Positions 51,671-59,936 of a stretch of 64,000 nt of DNA are shown in pieces; the first letter of the stretch is position 1, and each line of letters starts with the position of its first letter. The position numbers and the translations under genes were made by a program. The DNA comes from Colimorpha_A sp045540115 (GTDB taxonomy: Bacteria; Bacillota; Clostridia; Oscillospirales; CAG-272). Under the pieces are notes generated by a model. That model was not told where the DNA came from. It was given only the letters and a program-made list of their open reading frames with translations, and did not search any database. The stretch is from the NCBI GenBank assembly GCA_045540115.1, contig JAZQGR010000058.1, positions 62,001 through 126,000 of the forward strand, written 5' to 3'.

Positions 51671-52201
51671 TTATTCTCTGTTGTGCTCGTTCTTCGGGGG
51701 AGGGAGTATGCGAAAGCCCTTGACACCGGCAATATAGGCGATCGTGCAGGTGATAAGTGAGGGAACGATGATGAGAAGGTATGCAAAGGGGTTAAACTTG
51801 AAAACAACGTTAATGATACCGATATACATTCCTTCAAGAATAGCCGCGGCACCGCTTCCGATTGCCATTACTCCCGCAGCACCGGGAACGTATCTGCCGA
51901 TAATTATGAGTATTGCGATGATGAAATTAGGGATATTCGCGATAAGCGACATATAAAGTCCCTTATATTTGATGAAATCAAGCCGTTTTGCTTCGATGCG
52001 GATTTTTTCCTCGTAGCCGATATCCCACGTCATTGTGTAAAGAAGCACCATGTAGAAGCAAGCGGCGAAGATGCTCGAAAGCAAGAAAAGAGTTTTGCTC
52101 GGAGTCGCAAAGGAAAGTGCAATTCCGAATATCGTCATACCGATCTGGTTTATGAACATTTTGAAGATAGTGTAAGAATTGTCCTTAAAAAAGAACTTCA
52201 T
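51671..52201 (-). CDS. Membrane protein upstream of the VTC-type polymerase gene
   Basis: The 176-residue protein has about five membrane helices and a short basic C-terminus ending PPPKNEHNRE. I do not recognise its family. It starts 170 bases from the divergent Xer gene and its stop lies 47 bases before the polymerase gene on the same strand, so it may be the first gene of that operon. A plausible but weak promoter (TAAAAT -10) lies upstream. Confidence 0.55.
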   Translation of the reverse strand: MKFFFKDNSYTIFKMFINQIGMTIFGIALSFATPSKTLFLLSSIFAACFYMVLLYTMTWDIGYEEKIRIEAKRLDFIKYKGLYMSLIANIPNFIIAILIIIGRYVPGAAGVMAIGSGAAAILEGMYIGIINVVFKFNPFAYLLIIVPSLITCTIAYIAGVKGFRILPPPKNEHNRE

Positions 52202-52315
52202 AGTAGCGTATTTGTCCTTTCGACTTTGTTGTTTACGACGTTTATTTTACTATATTTTTGTGATAGATTTGTGAATAAGAACAAAATAACGAGAAAGTTT
52301 ACATTTTATTAATGA

Positions 52316-52342
52316 ATATAATATACGATTAGTATATTATAT
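52316..52342. repeat. 11-bp perfect inverted repeat upstream of the Xer gene
   Basis: ATATAATATAC (52316-52326) and GTATATTATAT (52332-52342) are exact complements separated by 5 bases, 30 bases before the recombinase start. The geometry is close to that of Xer recombination sites (two 11-bp arms, 6-8-bp centre), but AT-rich operators look alike. Confidence 0.4.
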
Positions 52343-52372
52343 ACTTACAATTGTACTAAATCAGGAGGACCT

Positions 52373-53374
52373 ATGACACAGCTTCCCGAATTTGTAAGCG
52401 AGTTTTCGCAATATATGCTCGTCGTGCGCGGACGGCTTCCGAGAACGGTTGAGCAGTACGAGATCGATCTTATGCTTTTCTTCAAATTTCTCCGCGCGAA
52501 AAGGGAAGGACTTCCGCTTTCGGGCGAGGAGTTTGATAATATGACGATCTTCGACCTCGATTACAGCTTTGCCGCTTCTGTAAAGAAAAGCGAGGTAATG
52601 GAGTTTCTGTCGTTCGTCGCGATCGACCGGGATAATCACGCGAGAACGAGAGCAAGAAAGCTTTCATCACTAAAATCGTTTTACCGCTATTACTGCGGCG
52701 TAGCAATGCGCTTCAAGGATAATCCGACGGCAAATATCGATACGCTGAAGATCCCGAAAACCCTGCCGAAGCATCTTACTGCCGACGAAAGCATCGAGCT
52801 TCTTCGCGCTGTAAACAGCGACGATGAGAGCCGCTTCAAGGAAAGAAACTTCTGCATTATTACGCTCTTTCTTAACTGCGGAATGCGTTTATCCGAGCTT
52901 GTCGGGCTTAATCTCGGCGACCTCGACCGTGACCTTCGTTCGCTTCGTGTAATGGGTAAGGGCGCAAAGGAGAGAGTGATATACTTAAACGACGCATGCC
53001 GTTCAGCGCTTGAAAATTACATAAAGGTTCGTGACAAGAATCCGCAGGGCGGTCATCGTAACGCCTTATTCTTAAGCTCGCGCCGTACCCGTATAAGTAA
53101 GCAGATGGTTCAGACAGTCGTTTATAAGTATCTTGACGCAGCGGGCTTCGATAACAGGGGATTATCGGTTCATAAGCTACGCCATACTGCCGCGACTCTG
53201 ATGTATCAGACAGGAAAGGTCGATATACGAGTTCTCAAGGACATATTGGGACACGAGCAGCTCAATACTACGCAGATATATACACACGTGTCAAACAGCG
53301 AGATGGAGAGGGCAATGAGTCAGAATCCGCTTGCTTCCCTTACCGAAAAGAAGGTAGGAAAAAACGAGAGTTGA
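52373..53374 (+). CDS. Xer-type tyrosine recombinase
   Basis: The 333-residue protein has an N-terminal SAM-like core-binding domain (LPEFVSEFSQYMLVVRG, about residues 1-115) and a catalytic domain with the R of GMRLSELVG, the K of MGKGAKER, H-x-x-R in HKLRHTAAT, the H of LGHEQL and the nucleophile Tyr in TQIYTHV. It is complete. The stop codon overlaps the promoter of the next gene. It looks like a housekeeping XerC/XerD-type protein, beside hslO; nothing mobile is adjacent. Which of XerC or XerD it stands for cannot be decided. Confidence 0.88.
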   Translation: MTQLPEFVSEFSQYMLVVRGRLPRTVEQYEIDLMLFFKFLRAKREGLPLSGEEFDNMTIFDLDYSFAASVKKSEVMEFLSFVAIDRDNHARTRARKLSSLKSFYRYYCGVAMRFKDNPTANIDTLKIPKTLPKHLTADESIELLRAVNSDDESRFKERNFCIITLFLNCGMRLSELVGLNLGDLDRDLRSLRVMGKGAKERVIYLNDACRSALENYIKVRDKNPQGGHRNALFLSSRRTRISKQMVQTVVYKYLDAAGFDNRGLSVHKLRHTAATLMYQTGKVDIRVLKDILGHEQLNTTQIYTHVSNSEMERAMSQNPLASLTEKKVGKNES

Positions 53375-53399
53375 CATATTGCCTTATTTGTGGTATCAT
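53371..53399 (+). promoter_or_regulatory. Sigma-A promoter inside the end of the Xer gene
   Basis: TTGACA (53371-53376) and TATCAT (53394-53399) are 17 bases apart. The -35 box includes the recombinase stop codon. Confidence 0.75.
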
Positions 53400-53446
53400 A
53401 TACTTTACGAAATAATGCCCTTATGGGCTTAACGGAGGATAGAATA

Positions 53447-53755
53447 ATGACTGATTATCAGGGTAACGGAATTAACGGTGAGTTCCTCGTTTATAAGGAT
53501 AAGCCGCTTGTAAGAAGAGATAATATGTATTGCTACGGCGATATGAAGGACGATTACGTTCTTTTCCTTATGGTCGTAACTACGAAGAAGACCGAGAATG
53601 GTATTGAGATCCCCGATCTCGTTATCGTTCAGGTAATGAGCACCGATGAGAGCAAAAGCCCCGCTGACCGTCTTGCAAAGCAGTTCGAGAAGAACGGTCT
53701 TTACGATGCTATCGACATCGGACTTATCTGGCTCGAGAAGCTTAACCGCAAATAA
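53447..53755 (+). CDS. Small conserved-looking soluble protein, unknown
   Basis: The 102-residue acidic protein starts MTDYQGNGINGEFLVYKD and contains DDYVLFLMVVTTKKTE and IEIPDLVIVQVMST. The start follows GGAGG by 8 bases. It has a good promoter and its stop is immediately before hslO, so the two are cotranscribed. Codon use looks like that of an expressed gene. I do not recognise a family; the short alternating strands suggest an alpha/beta fold. Confidence 0.7.
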   Translation: MTDYQGNGINGEFLVYKDKPLVRRDNMYCYGDMKDDYVLFLMVVTTKKTENGIEIPDLVIVQVMSTDESKSPADRLAKQFEKNGLYDAIDIGLIWLEKLNRK

Positions 53756-53756
53756 T

Positions 53757-54635
53757 ATGGGAAAGCTCGTTCGTTCGATCTCGTCTGACGGCACCGTCAT
53801 AATGATGGCGTCGGACACGACTGATATAGTAGAGACTGCCGCGAGAATACACGGTACGTCGAAGGTGTGCTCGGCGGCGCTTGGTAGACTCCTTACAGGT
53901 ACGTCCTTTATGGGGCAGATGATGAAGGAGGAGAAGGGTACGATAACCCTCCGTATTAACGGCGGAGGTCCCTGCGGCTCGATAATATGCGTTTCCGATT
54001 ATCTCGGTAACGTAAAGGGATACGTAATGAATCCAGACGTTGACCTTCCTCTTAAGGAAAACGGTAAGCTCGACGTTGGAGGAGCCGTCGGTACCGACGG
54101 ATATCTTTCGGTAATGAAGGACTTCGGTACTGGCGATCCATATACGGGACAGATCCCGATAGCGACGGGCGAAATTGCTGAGGATATAACATCATATTAC
54201 GCGATAAGCGAGCAGATCCCGACGGTTTGCGCCCTCGGTGTGCTTGTCAATCCCGATAATTCTATCGCGGTTGCAGGCGGATTTATAATTCAGCTTCTCC
54301 CCGCCGCAGGAGATGATACAATTGAAGCTGTCGAAAGATGCTTAAACGGTCTTAAGCCCGTAACAACAATGCTCGCAAGCGGTATGCAGCCCGAGGATAT
54401 ATGCGTAAACGTTCTTAACGAGTTTGAAATGGAAATTCTCGATGAGTTCGATATTTCCTTTAAGTGCGACTGCAGTAGAAGTGAGGTTGAAAAGGCGCTT
54501 ATTTCTGCAGGTGTTAAGGAGCTCGAGGATATGGCAAAGGACGAGGTGACCTCGGTCAGCTGTCAGTTCTGCCGTGAAAAGTACGACTTCACTTCTGCTG
54601 ACATATCGCGTATACTTATAAAAGCATCAAAATAA
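53757..54635 (+). CDS. hslO: Redox-regulated chaperone Hsp33
   Basis: The 292-residue holdase is activated when its zinc-binding cysteines are oxidised. The typical HGTSKVCSAALGRLL, NGGGPCGSI and VMNPDVDLPL segments are present, and the C-terminal switch has CDC and, about 30 residues on, CQFC. The start at 53757 has no clear SD, but the preceding stop is one base away, so reinitiation is likely. A terminator follows. Confidence 0.95.
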   Translation: MGKLVRSISSDGTVIMMASDTTDIVETAARIHGTSKVCSAALGRLLTGTSFMGQMMKEEKGTITLRINGGGPCGSIICVSDYLGNVKGYVMNPDVDLPLKENGKLDVGGAVGTDGYLSVMKDFGTGDPYTGQIPIATGEIAEDITSYYAISEQIPTVCALGVLVNPDNSIAVAGGFIIQLLPAAGDDTIEAVERCLNGLKPVTTMLASGMQPEDICVNVLNEFEMEILDEFDISFKCDCSRSEVEKALISAGVKELEDMAKDEVTSVSCQFCREKYDFTSADISRILIKASK

Positions 54636-54639
54636 AAAC

Positions 54640-54667
54640 AAGGGAAAGGCGTATCGTCTTTCCCTTA
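54640..54667 (+). terminator. Terminator after hslO
   Basis: AAGGGAAAG and CTTTCCCTT (54640-54648 with 54658-54666) form a 9-bp stem with a 9-base loop and an AAATTG tail, so it may be partial. Confidence 0.6.
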
Positions 54668-54683
54668 AATTGTATAGGTGTTT

Positions 54684-55556
54684 ATGAAAGAAAAAAACAA
54701 AAACCGTAAGAAAAAGTTAATAATAATCCTTTCCGTTTTTTCTTTTCTTCTCGTTTCATTTTTGATCTATTCACATTTCGAAAATACGGTTATTGAGGTA
54801 ACGAAATATACAGTTAAGTCGGAACGGTTACCGAATAGTTTTGACGGGTATAAAATAGTGCAGGTGAGTGATCTGCACAGTGCAGATTTTGGTAACGGTC
54901 ATAATGGACTTATAAACAAAATCAGGGCGTGCAAGCCCGATATTATTGTAGTTACAGGAGACCTTTGCGCAACCGATAAACAGAGGAATATAGATTCAGC
55001 CGTTTTGTTTATGAAAAAGGCGATAAACGTTGCGCCGGTATATTATATAACAGGCAATCATGAAGCGGCGCTTGAAAAATATATGATACTTGTGACGAGA
55101 ATAGAGGAGCTGGGTGTTACCATTTTGAATGATGATGAGGTAACCATAACGGTAGGCGGTGATAGCATAAAGCTGCTCGGCGTTTGCGACCCGAGCTTCG
55201 AAGGCGGGTCAATAGAAAAAGAGAAGTCGGTAATGCGCAAGAAGCTGGATCGACTTGCGCCTGACGGATACGTATATACGATACTTCTTTCGCACCGCCC
55301 CGAGTTTCTGTCGGTTTATTCGGAGTATAATATAGATCTCGTGTTCTCGGGTCACGCTCATGGCGGACAGATAAGGTTACCGTTCATCGGCGGTCTGTAC
55401 GCACCGAATCAAGGCGTTTTCCCAAAATATACGTCGGGTGTTCACGAGAAAAACGGCACGACGCTTGTCATAAGCCGAGGCATCGGAAACTCATCTTTCC
55501 CGTTCAGGATAAATAATAATCCCGAGCTTATCTGTGTCACGCTCAAAAAAGCATAA
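54684..55556 (+). CDS. Membrane-anchored calcineurin-type metallophosphoesterase (YkuE-like)
   Basis: The 290-residue protein has a basic start, one membrane helix (about residues 12-30) and a calcineurin-like phosphoesterase domain facing outwards. All five metal motifs are present: SDLHS, VTGDL, TGNHEA, LLSHRPEF and SGHAHGGQ. The domain order matches YkuE/LpxH-like bacterial enzymes; the substrate is likely a phospholipid or UDP-linked intermediate but is unknown. The ATG at 54684 has only ATAGGTG as SD. Confidence 0.88.
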   Translation: MKEKNKNRKKKLIIILSVFSFLLVSFLIYSHFENTVIEVTKYTVKSERLPNSFDGYKIVQVSDLHSADFGNGHNGLINKIRACKPDIIVVTGDLCATDKQRNIDSAVLFMKKAINVAPVYYITGNHEAALEKYMILVTRIEELGVTILNDDEVTITVGGDSIKLLGVCDPSFEGGSIEKEKSVMRKKLDRLAPDGYVYTILLSHRPEFLSVYSEYNIDLVFSGHAHGGQIRLPFIGGLYAPNQGVFPKYTSGVHEKNGTTLVISRGIGNSSFPFRINNNPELICVTLKKA

Positions 55557-55578
55557 AAGCCCGCATTTGCGGGCTTTT
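55555..55578. terminator. Bidirectional terminator between the phosphoesterase and uronate-isomerase-like genes
   Basis: AAAAGCCCGC-ATTT-GCGGGCTTTT forms a perfect 10-bp stem, and the plus strand continues with TT. It overlaps the phosphoesterase stop codon and lies just before the convergent gene's stop. Confidence 0.85.
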
Positions 55579-55579
55579 T

Positions 55580-56737
55580 TCATATTCTCATACGGTTTTT
55601 GATATTCGCGTATGTGAGATCGAGAAGCAAAGAATCGGGATCTGAAATAAGCGAGATAGCTTGATAGGATTCGCCTCTGCTTGAAATGAGCGATGCGACC
55701 GATACGGTGTCTGTAACCCCGTTCTGATATTCGATAGCAAGACCTATCGGGAATACTCTTGCAAGCTTGTTCAAACACGGACATACCGGAATTATCGAAG
55801 GCAGACCGTATTCGTTACGGTTTGAAAACTCCAGTGCGATAGGAAGTACGTCATCTGGATCATTCGCGTATATCAGCATGCTTGACGGAAGGTTCTTATT
55901 CAGCCTGAGATAATTCAGAAGCTTTGAAAGTTCGTCAGCCGAACATGGAAAATCTGTGATAATATTGCAATTAAGTGTTTTGAAAGTGCCAAAAAGTGAC
56001 GCTAAAACGTATGTTTTAAGCCCGTTTTGTGCTGAAATCGGCACGGTTTTTCCGCTTCTGAGCGTGGTGTATATCTCATATACCTCGTGCTTGCGGCTCA
56101 TTCGTTCAAACTCGTAATCATTACCAAGTGTGAGGAAAACGCCAAACGAACCACTCTCCGCGCGTTCTGTAATTGCTGATGAGATTCTGCTTATAAAGCT
56201 TTCGCAATCGTTTTCGTCGTTGTTGTCAGCAGTAACAAGCGAGATAACATCCGAAAGATCCGTAACGGAATATAGGTCAATATCCTCTGAGCAAACATCA
56301 AAATTATCAAAAGGGGAAACGCGGACGGAGAGGCTTTCAACCCCAAGCAGGGAAAGCAGGGAAGTCGGCGTAATTCCATTATCGTCTATAAAGCTGTTTA
56401 AAACTTCCCATAGCTCGTCGCAGTTGAAGGGCGACAACTGCTCATAAATGTTGAAAATGTCGCTCAAAATGCGTTTTACACCGTTATAGACCTTGTGCCC
56501 GACAAGGAGTTCCATTGACGAGCAGATCGCCGCAAAGCATTCGTAATCCGACGCCGATCCGTCAAGAATACGTTCTTCCGCACCGCAAAGGTGCAGAGCG
56601 TCGCGAACGCTTTTTGCGCTCATAAGCAGCTGTCCGATATTGCGGTAAGGCTTATTTTTGCGCAGAGCATTTATATCAAATTCGCTGTCGTATATAAGCA
56701 CCGACGGGATAAATAGTTCTTCCATTCCGTTCTCCAA
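55580..56737 (-). CDS. Uronate-isomerase-like protein without metal ligands
   Basis: The 385-residue protein shows the outline of glucuronate isomerase (UxaC): KNKPYRNIGQLL near residue 30, the ILDGSASDYECFAAI segment, a VGHKVYNGVKRIL-x-FNIYEQLS part, DELWEVLN, and a C-terminal NGVTDTVSVASLISSRGESYQ region ending in LTYANIKNRMRI. UxaC proteins are about 465 residues and carry an early HCH/HNH metal motif, an RPD motif and a later SDHALL. I find none here; the place of HCH is taken by YDSEFDI. It is probably a non-catalytic relative. No uronate genes are nearby. TTGAAA-17-TAGAAT lies upstream. Confidence 0.6.
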   Translation of the reverse strand: MENGMEELFIPSVLIYDSEFDINALRKNKPYRNIGQLLMSAKSVRDALHLCGAEERILDGSASDYECFAAICSSMELLVGHKVYNGVKRILSDIFNIYEQLSPFNCDELWEVLNSFIDDNGITPTSLLSLLGVESLSVRVSPFDNFDVCSEDIDLYSVTDLSDVISLVTADNNDENDCESFISRISSAITERAESGSFGVFLTLGNDYEFERMSRKHEVYEIYTTLRSGKTVPISAQNGLKTYVLASLFGTFKTLNCNIITDFPCSADELSKLLNYLRLNKNLPSSMLIYANDPDDVLPIALEFSNRNEYGLPSIIPVCPCLNKLARVFPIGLAIEYQNGVTDTVSVASLISSRGESYQAISLISDPDSLLLDLTYANIKNRMRI

Positions 56738-56751
56738 ATTACATTTTTCTT

Positions 56752-56780
56752 ATTCTAACACATATAACAGCTTATTTCAA
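56752..56780 (-). promoter_or_regulatory. Sigma-A promoter of the uronate-isomerase-like gene
   Basis: TTGAAA (56775-56780) and TAGAAT (56752-56757) on the minus strand are 17 bases apart. Confidence 0.65.
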
Positions 56781-56831
56781 TTATTTTTTCAAGTAAATTT
56801 TGAAAAAATACTGTTCAAACGACTGACTGTG

Positions 56832-56840
56832 TGTTATAAT
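56832..56840 (+). promoter_or_regulatory. Extended -10 promoter of the Lrp-type regulator gene
   Basis: TGTTATAAT at 56832-56840 is a TGnTATAAT element; the -35 region (TGTTCA) is poor. Confidence 0.6.
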
Positions 56841-56871
56841 AAACTAAATTATTTAATGCGAGGGATCTATT

Positions 56872-57348
56872 ATGAATGAGATACTCAAACTACTTGAAAA
56901 CGATTGTCGTCTTACGCCCGAGCAGATCGCACAGACCTGCAATATGGACGTCGACGAGGTTAAGGGGATAATCAGACAGCTTGAAAAGGACGGCGTTATA
57001 CTCGGATATAAGGCGCTTATCGACTGGGATAAGACCGACCGCGAGTACGTTAGTGCCGTAATTGAACTCAAAATCGCTCCCCAGCGCGACCGCGGCTTCG
57101 ACCGCTTCGCCGAGAAACTTATAAATTATCCCGAGGTACAGAGCGTTCATCTTATGTCGGGCGGCTTCGATATCATGCTTATTATCGAAGGAAAGACAAT
57201 GAAGGAGGTCGCTTACTTCGTTGCTTATAAGCTTGCACCGCTTGAATCCGTCGTTTCAACTGCCACGCACTTTGTTCTCAAGAAATACAAGGATAAGGGT
57301 GTAATATACAAGTCCGATCTTAAGGACGAAAGAGAGAATATCCTGTAA
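56872..57348 (+). CDS. Lrp/AsnC-family transcriptional regulator
   Basis: The 158-residue protein has an N-terminal winged helix-turn-helix (LLENDCRLTPEQIAQTCNM, with VDEVKGIIRQLEKDGVILGY) and a C-terminal RAM ligand-binding domain containing MSGGFDIMLIIEGKTM. It should sense an amino acid. Its stop TAA overlaps the ATG of the aminotransferase gene in TAATG, so the pair is coupled and the regulator probably controls or reads the enzyme's substrate. A GAGGGAT site lies before the ATG. Confidence 0.9.
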   Translation: MNEILKLLENDCRLTPEQIAQTCNMDVDEVKGIIRQLEKDGVILGYKALIDWDKTDREYVSAVIELKIAPQRDRGFDRFAEKLINYPEVQSVHLMSGGFDIMLIIEGKTMKEVAYFVAYKLAPLESVVSTATHFVLKKYKDKGVIYKSDLKDERENIL

Positions 57349-58514
57349 TGAAAGATTACTCACAGCTATTATCAAGAAAAGCTCAGGAGCTCAAGCCGTC
57401 GGGAATACGTAAGTTTTTCGATATGCTTGATTCAATGACTGACGTTGTCGCACTTACTGTCGGTCAGCCTGATTTCGTTACCCCATGGCACATTCGCGAA
57501 GCAGGAATTGCCAGTTTGGAGCAGGGTAAGACCTATTATACCTCCAACGCGGGGCTTGCCGAAATGCGCAAGGAGATATGCAGATACCTCACGCGCCGAT
57601 TTGATCTTACTTATAATGAAAACGAGATAATCGTTACTGTCGGTGGCTCGGAGGCAATTGACATTGCGTTTCGCGCGATACTCGATGACGGAGATGAAGT
57701 CATTATCCCTACGCCTTGCTTTGTTTGTTATGATCCGCTCGTTAAGATGGCGGGTGGCGTGCCTGTTTCTCTTGTTACCGAGGAAAAGGATAATTTCAAG
57801 CTCACCCCCGAAAAGCTGAGGGCGGCAATTACAAAGAAAACAAAGCTTCTCGTTATGCCGTTCCCGAATAACCCTACGGGCGCAATTATGACCAAAGACG
57901 AGCTATGTGAAATTGCCGCAATTCTTCGCGATACCGACATTATGGTTCTGTCCGACGAGATATATGCTGAGATGACATACGGAGGCAAGAAGCACGTTTC
58001 TATTGCATCGCTTCCCGGTATGAGGGAGCGAACGGTCGTCGTAAACGGCTTTTCCAAGGCATACGCTATGACGGGCTGGCGAATGGGCTATACCGCCGCA
58101 CCTCTGCCGATAACAAAGCAGATGCTTAAGCTTCATCAGTTTGCGATCATGTCATCACCTACGACAAGCCAGTTCGCCGCTATCGAGGCACTTAAAAACG
58201 GCGATTCCGACATAGAATATATGGTCGGCGAGTACGATATGAGAAGACGTTTCTTGGTTGACGGACTTCGTGCGCTCGGTATACCTTGCTTTGAGCCTGA
58301 GGGAGCCTTCTACGTTTTCCCGAACGTAGGCGCATTCGGTATGTCGAGTGAGGAGTTTTGTGAGCGTCTTCTTTACGAGGGCAGGGTAGCGATCGTTCCC
58401 GGAACTGCATTCGGTGAATGCGGAGAGGGATTTGCAAGAATATCCTACGCATATTCGCTTGACCACATTAAGGAAGCACTCGAAAGAATAGAAAAGTTTA
58501 TTAAGACACTTTAA
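57348..58514 (+). CDS. PLP-dependent class I aminotransferase
   Basis: The 388-residue enzyme belongs to fold type I, AspAT/PatA group. The PLP-binding lysine is in VNGFSKAYAMTGWRMGY, and NNPTGAIM, SDEIYAEMTYGG and the C-terminal FARISYAYSLDHI arginine region are present. Its amino-acid substrate is not clear; aromatic or aspartate-type amino acids are usual for this group. It overlaps the Lrp-type regulator by one base, a pairing common in Clostridia. The next gene starts 19 bases on. Confidence 0.92.
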   Translation: MKDYSQLLSRKAQELKPSGIRKFFDMLDSMTDVVALTVGQPDFVTPWHIREAGIASLEQGKTYYTSNAGLAEMRKEICRYLTRRFDLTYNENEIIVTVGGSEAIDIAFRAILDDGDEVIIPTPCFVCYDPLVKMAGGVPVSLVTEEKDNFKLTPEKLRAAITKKTKLLVMPFPNNPTGAIMTKDELCEIAAILRDTDIMVLSDEIYAEMTYGGKKHVSIASLPGMRERTVVVNGFSKAYAMTGWRMGYTAAPLPITKQMLKLHQFAIMSSPTTSQFAAIEALKNGDSDIEYMVGEYDMRRRFLVDGLRALGIPCFEPEGAFYVFPNVGAFGMSSEEFCERLLYEGRVAIVPGTAFGECGEGFARISYAYSLDHIKEALERIEKFIKTL

Positions 58515-58533
58515 AAACGTAAGGAGAATGAGC

Positions 58534-59190
58534 ATGGAAAGATTCGTTTCTATTCCGGATGATGTGAAAAAATACGCACGAAAAAAGCGTTTCATCAGAT
58601 ACGGAATAAGAATACTCGCTTTTCTTGCTCTTATGGCGTTTGCTGTCTGGCAGGTTTTTATCGTCGGTGACGAAACCTTCGAGCGAGTCAAGCCGCTCGG
58701 GCGAATAATTGCGTCGATCGTCATTTTGGCTGCACCGTTTCTGATTATGGGTATACCGTGGAAGCTTCGCGACCGATCGTATATCGGTATTGTTAAGACA
58801 CCCATCGTAAAGACCTTTTGGGGACATCCCGGCAATACGAAGGAACACAATAAAGACTTCAATTCGCTCTATCTGGTGATCGATACCCCCTTTTCAAAGA
58901 AGGATACGATGAAAAAGATATCGACTGCCGAGGCGAAATACCTCCAGCATCTTGACGTTTACAATAAGGGTGATGTTATTTTTCGTCTTGACGGCGCAAA
59001 TTATGCCTTTCGTTTCCCGACAGAGGAGGACGGACGCCGCGTTTGCGTGATCTGCGGTCTGCAAGGTCACGAGGGCTGGAAGACCTGTAACGTATGTGGG
59101 TATAATTATATTACAGGTAACGAGGCTGAGCTCAAAAGGAAGCTTATCGAATATGAATACGGTGATGGTCCCGTTCCGAAGGAGAAATAA
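58534..59190 (+). CDS. Membrane protein with C-terminal zinc ribbon
   Basis: The 218-residue protein has two membrane helices (about residues 23-45 and 55-73), a cytoplasmic alpha/beta part and a zinc ribbon, CVICGLQGHEGWKTCNVCG, near the end. The ATG at 58534 is 7 bases after AAGGAG; the ATG at 58528 is too close. Its stop overlaps the ATG of the next gene in TAATG. Family unknown. The ribbon may bind RNA, DNA or a protein partner. Confidence 0.65.
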   Translation: MERFVSIPDDVKKYARKKRFIRYGIRILAFLALMAFAVWQVFIVGDETFERVKPLGRIIASIVILAAPFLIMGIPWKLRDRSYIGIVKTPIVKTFWGHPGNTKEHNKDFNSLYLVIDTPFSKKDTMKKISTAEAKYLQHLDVYNKGDVIFRLDGANYAFRFPTEEDGRRVCVICGLQGHEGWKTCNVCGYNYITGNEAELKRKLIEYEYGDGPVPKEK

Positions 59191-59897
59191 TGGAAGAAAA
59201 TAAACCGCTAATTCCCGAATTTAATTATAAGCCCGATTACCTGCTTGCAAAGCTGAGTCTTATCTGTTTTCTGACTCCGCTTATGTACAGCACGTTCATC
59301 GGATATCTGCCGCCGTTTTTGCACGTTCCTATGATACCGGGATTCATTGTCATTACGGCGATTCTTTACACGCTCGGCAGGCTTCTTTCGAAGCTTGTCG
59401 CTAAGAAGCGTGTCGAGTACGATCCTGAAAAGACGATAAGGCAGTACATCGTGTTAAAAAAGAGCTGGCTTGCTTTTCTCGGTGCTGTTGCAATAGGTGT
59501 CGCATTCTTCTTTATTGCTCTGGCAGTGAAGAATTGGTACTGGGCAAAGTTTGACGATGGCACAGAGCCGCATTCCAAGGGCTACGTTTATGAGATCCTT
59601 TGCGGAGCCTTCGCTTTATTCGTTACCTATTTTTCGTCGATCACGTGGTTCCTCTACGATGGAATGTTCATGCCGGCGGAAAATTATCTGACCTTCGGTA
59701 TCGCTGCACCGTTTACGGTGTGGTTTATTATGCCGATGTTTGCGGGTTTGCCGAAAAATGCCGCGGCTGTTTATACCGCAATTCTTCTGATCCTGTTCTT
59801 TATACGACATATAAGGATCCATTCATATGATAAGATGATCGATAAGATCGAAAAGAAGCAGAAATATTCGGGCTACCGTTCAAAATATGACGAATAA
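59190..59897 (+). CDS. Membrane protein coupled to the zinc-ribbon protein
   Basis: The 235-residue protein has six membrane helices, a central stretch KRVEYDPEKTIRQYIVLKK and a basic Lys-rich tail KKQKYSGYRSKYDE. It overlaps the zinc-ribbon membrane protein gene by one base, so they are made together and may form a complex. I do not recognise either family. A terminator closes the Lrp-aminotransferase-membrane pair transcript. Confidence 0.6.
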   Translation: MEENKPLIPEFNYKPDYLLAKLSLICFLTPLMYSTFIGYLPPFLHVPMIPGFIVITAILYTLGRLLSKLVAKKRVEYDPEKTIRQYIVLKKSWLAFLGAVAIGVAFFFIALAVKNWYWAKFDDGTEPHSKGYVYEILCGAFALFVTYFSSITWFLYDGMFMPAENYLTFGIAAPFTVWFIMPMFAGLPKNAAAVYTAILLILFFIRHIRIHSYDKMIDKIEKKQKYSGYRSKYDE

Positions 59898-59898
59898 A

Positions 59899-59931
59899 AA
59901 CACCCGCTTGACTTGCCGTCAAGCGGGTGTT
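59899..59931. terminator. Bidirectional terminator
   Basis: AACACCCGCTTGAC and GTCAAGCGGGTGTT (59899-59912 with 59918-59931) form a perfect 14-bp stem between convergent genes. Confidence 0.85.
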
Positions 59932-59936
59932 AATTA

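Noticed and set aside
28071..53374. A sigK-like 'skin' arrangement, with the Xer recombinase at 52373 rejoining sigG
   Set aside because: The recombinase is 24 kb away in a housekeeping context, the intervening genes are ordinary, and no sigG 3' part or matching repeat is found at the other end.
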